Assembly (NCBI GenBank): GCA_947624335.1
Contig: CANQJX010000033.1
Location: forward strand, 1 to 11,869
Reading direction: 5' to 3'
Origin: an uncultured Marvinbryantia sp.
GTDB taxonomy: Bacteria; Bacillota; Clostridia; Lachnospirales; Lachnospiraceae
Length of the DNA stretch: 11,869 bases
Within the stretch, counting starts at the first letter, position 1. Every line of letters begins with the position of its first letter. The translations under genes and the position numbers were made by a program. A model generated the notes under the pieces. That model had not been told where the DNA came from, did no database searches, and saw nothing but the letters and a program-made list of their open reading frames with translations. Below are positions 6,252-11,869 of this stretch, piece after piece.

Positions 6252-7076
6252 TCATCTTCGTGCAAAACATTCATTTAAGAACTTCAGATTTTTAACAAAA
6301 CGCATCACTTTTTCGTTCACAGCAGCAGGATTATCAACATTGGAATTATGCGCGGCGTTTGGAATCCATATCAGCGGATAGCCCGTCCGCTTTGCCCATT
6401 CTCTGTTGTAGGCTCTGACTTTTCCTGTGCGGTCTTTTTCCCCGACAAGCAGAAGAACGGGGCAGGGAATTTCACATACCCGGTTATCCTTCAAAAAGCC
6501 TGCGTATCCGATTCCTATAAGGTGACATAACTCTGCTTTCCGGTACCCGCCGATCATGGCCGCCATATTTGACCGGCCGGTTTGCGTAATTGCATTTTGT
6601 TTTGCCATAGCCGATTTCAGTAATTTTTCCGGAAACAGCTTTGCCATCCACTCAATTTGCTTAAGCCACCACATATCGGTTTTCGAATAATAATCCCCAT
6701 ACGGCGTCGAATCGATCGCCGCAAAGCCTTTCACCCGCTCTGGATATCTGCAAATGAAAGCCTGCGAAAGAAATCCACCCATAGACTGCCCAATCAGGAT
6801 CACCGCGGCAACGCCGCATTCATCCAGAATCTTTTTCATTCCGTTTGCCGCGTTTTCATAAGTAAACTCTGGATATGGCCTTGACTCTCCATGGGCGGGA
6901 GCGTCCCATGCAATAATATTACAGCTTTCCGCAAAAGCCGCAAACTGCTGTTCAAACATAGTATGATCCGCTGTCAATCCGTGAAGAAAAAACAGCGTGT
7001 CTCTGGATAAATCAAAGACATCTGATGTCCAGTAAACAATCTGCCCTATGGAATCTCTGATCTTCCTCTTTTGCAT
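6252..7076 (-). CDS. Alpha/beta-fold hydrolase
   Basis: The 274-residue cytoplasmic protein (no signal peptide) has a complete alpha/beta hydrolase core. It shows an oxyanion-hole region FFLHGLTADH (29-38), the strand IIAWDAPAHGES (54-65) and the nucleophile elbow GQSMGG (96-101, Ser98). The acid is in LLVGEKDRT (Asp215) and the catalytic His is in NAAHNSNVDNP (His243). A cap domain of about 70 residues (130-200) lies between strands. The substrate cannot be inferred; esterase, lipase and C-C hydrolase activities all share this pattern. The ATG at 7076 follows AGAGGG by about 9 bases. No convincing promoter is visible in the 38 bases between the terminator hairpin (7115-7145) and this start, so it may depend on read-through or a weak promoter. 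It is followed by the GNAT gene at 18 bases. Confidence 0.9.
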   Translation of the reverse strand: MQKRKIRDSIGQIVYWTSDVFDLSRDTLFFLHGLTADHTMFEQQFAAFAESCNIIAWDAPAHGESRPYPEFTYENAANGMKKILDECGVAAVILIGQSMGGFLSQAFICRYPERVKGFAAIDSTPYGDYYSKTDMWWLKQIEWMAKLFPEKLLKSAMAKQNAITQTGRSNMAAMIGGYRKAELCHLIGIGYAGFLKDNRVCEIPCPVLLLVGEKDRTGKVRAYNREWAKRTGYPLIWIPNAAHNSNVDNPAAVNEKVMRFVKNLKFLNECFARR

Positions 7077-7114
7077 GACGAAACGCCCTCTGTCTTTCCT
7101 GTGAATAAGATTGA

Positions 7115-7145
7115 AAACGCTGCCGAAACGGATCCGGCAGCGTTT
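7115..7145 (-). terminator. Hairpin terminator of the toxin-antitoxin operon
   Basis: A perfect 11-base stem (AAACGCTGCCG and its complement, 7115-7125 and 7135-7145) encloses a 9-base loop. Read on the minus strand, the stem begins 15 bases after the third gene's stop and ends in TTT, followed by TCAATCTT. The T-run is short, so termination may be incomplete, which could let transcription reach the hydrolase gene. Confidence 0.7.
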
Positions 7146-7160
7146 CTGTAATGTCCCTTT

Positions 7161-7421
7161 TTATTCTTTCTGCAAAGAATCTCCGTCTTGCGGCAAAGAA
7201 TCCTCGTCTTCCGCCATTTGCTCTTCCAGCAGCTCTTCCAGCGCTTTCACCAGCTTTGTGACAATGCTTTTCCCCATGATCACGGAAGTTACCGGTTCGA
7301 TCGCCAGATCGTCCTGCACGCCGTCTTTTTGAATCACCGGCAGATTCTGCATAAAATTAATAATGAAATCTTCATTGACATTATCCTTTGCACACGAAAA
7401 TGCGTTTACATATTGCACCAT
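7161..7421 (-). CDS. Small acidic third gene of the toxin-antitoxin operon (DUF3467-like)
   Basis: This 86-residue protein starts at ATG 7421, set by AGGAGGA 9 bases upstream; the frame is open further upstream but has no better site. It has YVNAFSCAKDNVNEDFIINF (strands), IEPVTSVIMGKSIVTKLVKA, then LEELLEEQM (strand then helix), and an acidic, Glu/Asp/Gln-rich tail (70-86). The pattern of a short beta sheet, a V-x-S-V-I-M-G strand and a closing helix with K-x-L-V-K-A-L-E resembles DUF3467 proteins; this is by-eye similarity only. No SecB hallmark is seen, but the size and beta-then-helix order do not exclude a small chaperone-like fold. It lies 14 bases after the antitoxin stop and before the terminator, so it is the last gene of the operon. 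It could be a third component that stabilises the antitoxin, or an unrelated passenger. Confidence 0.75.
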   Translation of the reverse strand: MVQYVNAFSCAKDNVNEDFIINFMQNLPVIQKDGVQDDLAIEPVTSVIMGKSIVTKLVKALEELLEEQMAEDEDSLPQDGDSLQKE

Positions 7422-7435
7422 ATTCACAGTTCCTC

Positions 7436-7885
7436 CTATTTTGCAGTCGCCGTAAGCGGACTTGAAAAATCCTGATAATTTACGCAAAACTTAAAAAACG
7501 GACGGGCGTTTAAATAGCCCGCGTCGCAAAAGGCGGTATTCTCTGCAGCCGCGGTTTTCCAAAGCGTCTTTACATTATGGGAAACTTTCACTTCGTACGG
7601 CTTGCGCAGGCGGACGGTCAGGTCCAGATCCAGCTTGGCCGCGATATCGGCCAAGGCTTTTACCGTAAAGTTATAATCGGTGCTTTCCCATTTGGATACC
7701 ATGCTCTGCGACACGCCCAGATACTTTGAAAACTCCTTCTGCGTCATTCCCATTTCCATCCGGCGGCTCACAATGCTCCCGGATACTTCCGCCAGCGCTT
7801 TCGCCGCCAGAATGTCCGAAGCGGAAAGCGTTTCGTCAAACAGGTTCAGCAGATCGTCAAGTCCGCAGCAATATTCTTTTTTCAA
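7436..7885 (-). CDS. Xre-type antitoxin (HigA-like) with C-terminal extension, TTG start
   Basis: I place the start at TTG 7885 (MKKEYCCGL), because GGAGGA sits 8 bases upstream; no ATG lies nearby in frame. The toxin's TGA stop falls inside that interval, giving a 4-base gap typical of coupled translation. The 149-residue protein has an N-terminal helix (10-30), an HTH domain (35-92: SRRMEMGMTQKEFSKYLGVS, then QSMVSKWES) and IAAKLDLDLTVRL. Then comes a 57-residue tail containing SHNVKTLWKTAAAENTAFC and an aromatic segment, ARPFFKFCVNYQDF (127-140). Standard HigA antitoxins end soon after the HTH. A hydrophobic C-terminal tail is reminiscent of the chaperone-addiction segments of TAC antitoxins, but I see no sequence identity to those. 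It presumably neutralises the upstream toxin and represses the operon at 8330-8349. Confidence 0.85.
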   Translation of the reverse strand: MKKEYCCGLDDLLNLFDETLSASDILAAKALAEVSGSIVSRRMEMGMTQKEFSKYLGVSQSMVSKWESTDYNFTVKALADIAAKLDLDLTVRLRKPYEVKVSHNVKTLWKTAAAENTAFCDAGYLNARPFFKFCVNYQDFSSPLTATAK

Positions 7886-7889
7886 TGTT

Positions 7890-8309
7890 TCATTCCTCCA
7901 TTTGTTTACGGCGCCGCTCCATAATCGGTATCCACTTTGAATAATCCGATTTTCTCTTTCCGGCCCGTTCAAAAAAAGCGGCTAAAAATACAGGTTCGTT
8001 TTCCCCGAAGAAAGTCATCAGCAGACGTATATTCAAGACTTTGTCCGTAAGATGAAGGGAATAATAAATCCGACCTGTTTGGGTATGGCTTAGAATTTCA
8101 TTGCTGTCCGCTTCATTTACTCTGACGCCCATATTTTTGACATATTCAAGCTGTTTTATCAGAAGCTGAAACAATCTTTTCTCATGCCCCGACACATTTT
8201 GGGAAAGAATGTCGCCCAAATCTTTCACGAACTGACTATGAAAATAAAAATTGCCCCCATATTCCCGGAGATAGCACCGCAATAGTGCAAACGCCTGTCT
8301 TTTGTTCAT
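7890..8309 (-). CDS. RelE/HigB-superfamily toxin
   Basis: This 139-residue protein begins the operon, and the Xre gene follows immediately, the toxin-first order typical of HigBA. The C-terminal two thirds fit the RelE/HigB/Gp49 fold: a helix pair (43-60, KRLFQLLIKQLEYVKNMG), then strands EILSHTQTGRIYYSLHL (71-87), NIRLLMTFFGENEPVFLAAF (93-112) and the basic loop FFERAGKRKSDYSKW (112-126) before a closing helix. Family toxins cleave mRNA at the ribosome; candidate active residues are Arg80, Arg95, Lys118 and Tyr123, assigned only by position. The N-terminal 40 residues (YLREYGGNFYFHSQFVKDLG) are longer than in minimal RelE proteins. The ATG at 8309 has no Shine-Dalgarno match, in contrast with both downstream genes. 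The leader from the predicted start point is only about 11 bases, so translation is probably weak. Confidence 0.8.
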   Translation of the reverse strand: MNKRQAFALLRCYLREYGGNFYFHSQFVKDLGDILSQNVSGHEKRLFQLLIKQLEYVKNMGVRVNEADSNEILSHTQTGRIYYSLHLTDKVLNIRLLMTFFGENEPVFLAAFFERAGKRKSDYSKWIPIMERRRKQMEE

Positions 8310-8326
8310 ATTTTCTATGTTTTATT

Positions 8327-8355
8327 ATTATATTACTTATGTGTAATATTTTCAA
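8327..8355 (-). promoter_or_regulatory. Sigma-A promoter of the toxin-antitoxin operon
   Basis: On the minus strand TTGAAA (8355-8350) is followed after exactly 17 bases by a perfect TATAAT (8332-8327). The predicted start point near 8320 leaves a very short leader before the toxin ATG at 8309. Confidence 0.8.
8330..8349. promoter_or_regulatory. Palindromic operator in the promoter spacer (ATATTAC-TTATGT-GTAATAT)
   Basis: Two perfect 7-base arms around a 6-base centre occupy the interval between the -35 and -10 boxes and touch both. A dimeric HTH protein bound here would block RNA polymerase. The obvious candidate is the operon's own antitoxin, as is known for type II toxin-antitoxin systems. 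Symmetry and position are seen; binding is inferred. Confidence 0.6.
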
Positions 8356-8511
8356 TCCCTTTCTTTCTCTTTTCTTCTTTTTTATTTTATCGGATCGCCT
8401 TTTATTTTTCAACAAACCATTTACGGTACTATCCGCTCCCCTATTTTATTCGCAGGATATCCCGCGTATTCCATCTTTGTGAAAATACCCTGTTTCTATT
8501 TTCTGTCTTTG

Positions 8512-8520
8512 TGTTAAAAT
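8512..8520 (+). promoter_or_regulatory. Possible extended -10 promoter of the MFS gene
   Basis: TGTTAAAAT (TG, one base, then TAAAAT) lies 47 bases before the MFS start codon. No good -35 box is seen 16-18 bases upstream, so this would be an extended -10 type promoter. The rest of 8356-8511 is pyrimidine-rich and shows no gene. Confidence 0.3.
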
Positions 8521-8567
8521 AATAAAGAAAGGGAAAAACAAACTCTGCCAAACGATAGGAGGATACT

Positions 8568-9833
8568 ATGAACGGCAAGCTTACCAAACTGGAAAAATTC
8601 TGGATACTGTACGATGTGGGGAACTCTGCGTTTACGATGCTGGTAGCCACGATCATCCCCATTTATTTTAACGCGCTTGCCGGCGGCGCGGGGCTGTCGG
8701 AGGTGGATTATCTTGCCTACTGGGGATACTCGGTTTCTGCCGCCACTGTCATTGTCGCCCTGCTCGGTCCGATCCTCGGCACCATCGCAGATACAAAGAA
8801 TTACAAAAAGCCGCTGTTTGCCGCCAGCGTACTGCTGGGCGTAACCGGCTGCGTCGCCCTGTCCTTCCCAAGATCCTGGCTGCTGTTTCTTACGGTCTTT
8901 GTGATCGCCCGGATTGGATTTAGCACCAGCCTGATCTTTTACGATTCGATGCTGGTAGACGTAAGTTCTCCCGAAAGTATGGATAACGTCTCCTCGCAGG
9001 GTTACGCCTGGGGTTACATCGGAAGCTGCGTTCCGTTTATTCTCTCGCTCGTTCTGGTGCTCGCAAACGAACGCATCGGCATTTCCATGGGAACGGCCAT
9101 GACAATCGCCTTTCTCATCAATGCCGTCTGGTGGCTGGCAATGTCGCTGCCGCTGTTAAAGCACTATCGGCAGATTCACTATGCCGATCCGCCCAAGCAT
9201 CCGGTAAGCGAAAGTTTCCGCCGTCTTTACCGCACCCTGAAAGACATCCGCAGGCAGAAAAACATCTTCCTGTATCTGCTCGCCTTCTTCTTTTTTATCG
9301 ACGGCGTTTATACCATCATCGAGATGGCGACCGCCTACGGAAGCGCGCTGGGGCTTGATACGCAAGGGCTGCTGCTCGCGCTTCTGGTGACGCAGATCGT
9401 CGCGTTTCCGTTTGCGCTGCTTTTCGGAAAGCTGTCCAAACAATACGAAACGGACAAGCTAATCAAAATCTGTATCTTTGCTTATATCTGCATTGCGCTT
9501 TTTGCAATCCAGCTTGACCGGCAGTGGGAATTCTGGCTGCTCGCCGTGCTGGTCGGAATGTTTCAGGGAGCGATTCAGGCATTGTCGCGTTCTTATTTTG
9601 CCAAAATCATTCCGCCCGAAAAATCAGGAGAATATTTCGGCATCTATGATATTTGCGGAAAAGGCGCGTCCTTCTTCGGCACAACCCTCGTGGGGCTGAT
9701 GGCGCAGATCTCGGATAACGCAAGCGCAGGCGTTTCTGTTCTTTCCGTCCTGTTTGTGATCGGCTTTGTGCTGTTCTGCCTATCCGCCCGCTTAAACAGG
9801 ACAAAGACCGGCGGGTTTGGCAATACCCCGTAA
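8568..9833 (+). CDS. MFS permease, UMF1/Atg22-like
   Basis: This 421-residue integral membrane protein has about 12 hydrophobic segments. The N-terminus FWILYDVGNSAFTMLVATII (11-30) matches the UMF1 signature (Y-D-x-x-N-S-A-x). GPILGTIADTKNYKKP (67-82) is the MFS motif A equivalent in the loop between helices 2 and 3. The charged central loop (about 197-228) contains a basic stretch, SFRRLYRTLKDIRRQKN. In the second half, LVGMFQGAIQALSRSYFAKI (about 330-350) and EYFGIYDICGKGASFFG are typical of this family, which is related to the yeast vacuolar amino-acid effluxer Atg22. The bacterial substrate is generally unknown. The ATG at 8568 follows AGGAGG by 5 bases. The gene appears complete and stands alone on the plus strand. 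Its stop is 6 bases from the stop of the convergent RND gene, and no separate terminator is visible. Confidence 0.92.
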   Translation: MNGKLTKLEKFWILYDVGNSAFTMLVATIIPIYFNALAGGAGLSEVDYLAYWGYSVSAATVIVALLGPILGTIADTKNYKKPLFAASVLLGVTGCVALSFPRSWLLFLTVFVIARIGFSTSLIFYDSMLVDVSSPESMDNVSSQGYAWGYIGSCVPFILSLVLVLANERIGISMGTAMTIAFLINAVWWLAMSLPLLKHYRQIHYADPPKHPVSESFRRLYRTLKDIRRQKNIFLYLLAFFFFIDGVYTIIEMATAYGSALGLDTQGLLLALLVTQIVAFPFALLFGKLSKQYETDKLIKICIFAYICIALFAIQLDRQWEFWLLAVLVGMFQGAIQALSRSYFAKIIPPEKSGEYFGIYDICGKGASFFGTTLVGLMAQISDNASAGVSVLSVLFVIGFVLFCLSARLNRTKTGGFGNTP

Positions 9834-9839
9834 AACCTT

Positions 9840-11869
9840 TTATACAATCTCGTCCTGGGACATGTCTTTGTTGCGGTGGAACAGATCGTAGATGCACGGC
9901 ACTACAAACAGGGTCAGCAGCGTTCCGTAAGTCAGTCCGCCGATTGTAACAATCGCCATCGGCTGCACCATGTCCGCGCCCATTCCCATTCCCAGCGCCA
10001 TCGTGGTAAGGCCGAGAATGGTCGTTAAGGCCGTCATAATGATCGGCCGCAGCCTTGCCCTGCCCGCTTCTACAATCGCGCTCTTTTTGTCCATGCCGCC
10101 GCGGCGAAGCTGATTGATATAGTCCACAAGCACAATGCCGTTGTTTACAATAATACCGGAAAGCATTACAAAACCGATCATCGCAATGACGCTGACCGAA
10201 TTATTCGTAAGATATAAGGCAAACAGACCGCCCGTAAAAGCAAGCGGCACGGTGAACATGATAATAAACGGCGCAAGCAGCGACTGGAACTGCGCCACCA
10301 TGATCAGATACATAAAGGCCAGCGCAAGTACCAGCATCAGACCGACCTGCTCCATCGCCTCGTTGATCGTTTCGTCCTCGCCCGCCATTTCCAGACTGTA
10401 GCCCTGCGGCACCTCATACTCCTTCAGCGCCTCGCTTACATCCGCAGAAACCAGCCCGATATTGTACCCGTCGGCAATCTGCGCCGATACGGTAACATAG
10501 CGCGACTGCGCCTCGCGGTTAATGGAGGAAAAGCCTTCGGTATCCACAAATGTTACCAGCTTGGAAAGCGCGACGTCCACGTCCTTATTTTCTTTGTCTT
10601 TCCCCGTTATTTTCAGCTTTTTGATTTTTTCTCTGGTAAGCGTTTCATCCGCGTCGCTTAAAACAAAGACCGGGTAATCTTTGGAAAGCGCGGAAAGCGT
10701 GGTCACGCTTGCGGCGTCCGCCAGCTTTTCCTGCAGGAACTGATAGATCTGGGCGGTGGTAAGCTGATAACTCATCGCTTTATCTTTGTCTACCACCAGC
10801 CGCAGTTCCAGCGTTTTTTCCTCGATACCGTCCGAAACCTCCTCGGTTCCCTCGACGCCTTCCACAATCTTCGCCACTTCCTGCGCCATGCGCTTTAATT
10901 GATCCAGATCGCGTCCCTTGATATTGACAGAGATGCCGGAACCGCCCAGGGCGGACATATCCATCGTGGAAGTCTCGATTGACAGATCACAGTTCAGGTC
11001 TTTTGTTTTTTCGGTAATTTCCTTCACCAGCTCGTCGTTCGTAATCGTCATATCTTCGCTGAGCAGCACATAGAAAGAGGCGGAATCTGCGGACGATCCG
11101 GAATTTCCCATCGTAAGCGCCCCGGAAGCTCCGGTCATCGCGCCGACGTCCGTTACGTCCGGTATCGTTAAAATGCGTTCCATCACCTGATCCGCCATCG
11201 CCGCCGTCTCAGAAAGCTGCGTTCCCTCCGGCATATTTAAGGTGACGCTCACCTGCGTGCTTTCCATTTCGGGCATAAACGCCGTGCCGCGCGATACGGC
11301 AAGCCGTGCGGAAACGGCAAGCAGCCCAAAGGCGAGCAATAACACCAGGATTTTTACTTTCAGGGACCATCCCAGCAGTTTTGCGTAACCGTTTTGAACC
11401 GCCGTAAAAATACGGGAACGCTTCTCTTTGCTCTTTTTCAGGAGCCCCGCGCCCATCGCCGGCACCAGAGTAAGCGCGACCGCCAGACTTGCGATCAGGG
11501 AATAAGCGATTGTAAGGCCCATATCGACAAAAAGCTGCCGGGTGATTCCTTCCGTAAACACAATCGGCAAAAATACGCAGATCGTCGTTAAGGTAGAAGC
11601 CGCAATCGCGCCCGCCACCTGCGTGGCGCCCTCCGTCGCCGCGCGTTTAACAGAATAGCCCTCCGCGCGCAGACGGTAAATATTTTCAATCACGACGATA
11701 GAGTTATCCACCAGCATGCCGATTCCAAGCGCAAGGCCGGAAAGCGAGATAATATTCAATGTGATCTTGCTAAAATACATCATAACAACCGCGGTCATAA
11801 TGCTAATCGGGATCGAGCAGGCGATCACAAGCGTCGGGCGCAGGCTGCCGAGGAAAATCAGCAGCACGA
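9840..11869 (-). CDS. RND-family efflux transporter (HAE1/AcrB-like), N-terminus outside window
   Basis: About 676 C-terminal residues of a protein usually about 1,000-1,200 long are present; the gene enters from the right edge. In visible numbering (GTG at 11867 as 1, really internal), helices 3-4 contain TLNIISLSGLALGIGMLVDN followed by SIVVIENI, the TM4 motif with the proton-relay Asp (54). The second periplasmic porter domain follows at about 205-490, then helices 7-12, including VAQFQSLLAPFIIMFTVPLA, VMLSGIIVNNGIVLVDYINQ and ARLRPIIMTALTTILGL. The end is DLFHRNKDMSQDEIV. AcrB has Asp-Asp in TM4 and Lys in TM10; here they are Asp-Asn and Asn, as I recall in many Gram-positive RND pumps such as SwrC. 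It would export amphiphiles or drugs driven by protons. A membrane-fusion partner, if any, would lie upstream beyond the window. Confidence 0.93.
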   Translation of the reverse strand, partial: VLLIFLGSLRPTLVIACSIPISIMTAVVMMYFSKITLNIISLSGLALGIGMLVDNSIVVIENIYRLRAEGYSVKRAATEGATQVAGAIAASTLTTICVFLPIVFTEGITRQLFVDMGLTIAYSLIASLAVALTLVPAMGAGLLKKSKEKRSRIFTAVQNGYAKLLGWSLKVKILVLLLAFGLLAVSARLAVSRGTAFMPEMESTQVSVTLNMPEGTQLSETAAMADQVMERILTIPDVTDVGAMTGASGALTMGNSGSSADSASFYVLLSEDMTITNDELVKEITEKTKDLNCDLSIETSTMDMSALGGSGISVNIKGRDLDQLKRMAQEVAKIVEGVEGTEEVSDGIEEKTLELRLVVDKDKAMSYQLTTAQIYQFLQEKLADAASVTTLSALSKDYPVFVLSDADETLTREKIKKLKITGKDKENKDVDVALSKLVTFVDTEGFSSINREAQSRYVTVSAQIADGYNIGLVSADVSEALKEYEVPQGYSLEMAGEDETINEAMEQVGLMLVLALAFMYLIMVAQFQSLLAPFIIMFTVPLAFTGGLFALYLTNNSVSVIAMIGFVMLSGIIVNNGIVLVDYINQLRRGGMDKKSAIVEAGRARLRPIIMTALTTILGLTTMALGMGMGADMVQPMAIVTIGGLTYGTLLTLFVVPCIYDLFHRNKDMSQDEIV

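Noticed and set aside
7422..7487. Upstream start for the third toxin-antitoxin operon gene at 7487
   Set aside because: It would overlap the antitoxin gene by about 50 bases; ATG 7421 has AGGAGGA at good spacing.
8356..8511. Pyrimidine-rich stretch between the toxin promoter and the MFS gene as an RNA gene
   Set aside because: No stable hairpin, T-run terminator or known riboswitch pattern is visible; the short open frames there lack ribosome binding sites.

Overview
The window looks like a chromosomal segment of a Gram-positive anaerobe of the class Clostridia, most likely Lachnospiraceae. This is inference from protein style (a GH16-CBM enzyme with a signal peptide, an Xre/membrane-protein pair, UMF1-type MFS and Gram-positive-like RND proteins), strong AGGAGG-type ribosome binding sites and mid-range base composition. 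I see no rRNA, tRNA, CRISPR array or insertion sequence. UGA and UAA end the intact genes, so a reassigned code is unlikely.

Layout. Positions 1-1659 (+) hold the tail of a GH5-type glycoside hydrolase and a secreted GH16 beta-glucanase with a C-terminal carbohydrate-binding module, probably a beta-glucan-degrading operon. The GH16 gene is broken by an in-frame TAA. Positions 1667-3025 (-) hold an Xre regulator, an overlapping four-helix membrane protein and the nucleotide pyrophosphatase Maf, with a clear promoter and a dyad upstream. Positions 3163-4104 (-) hold an AraC-type regulator, divergent from a small protein at 4244-4489 (+) that may be HPr-like. Positions 4504-5717 hold a divergent EamA transporter/LysR regulator pair. 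Both genes are decayed, with internal deletions, a nonsense codon and frameshifts. Positions 5703-7076 (-) hold an alpha/beta hydrolase and a GNAT acetyltransferase, 18 bases apart.

Positions 7161-8309 (-) form a compact three-gene operon: a RelE/HigB-like toxin, an Xre antitoxin with a long C-terminal extension, and a small third protein resembling DUF3467. It has a near-consensus promoter whose 17-base spacer is filled by a palindrome, and a hairpin terminator. This is the best candidate for an under-described system. Its layout recalls toxin-antitoxin-chaperone modules, but the third protein is not recognisably SecB. Positions 8568-9833 (+) encode a UMF1/Atg22-like MFS permease. It converges on the last two thirds of an RND efflux pump (9840 to the window edge, -).

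A second theme is gene loss. Three genes (GH16, EamA, LysR) keep well-conserved flanking segments but have stops or missing internal blocks, while their neighbours are intact.
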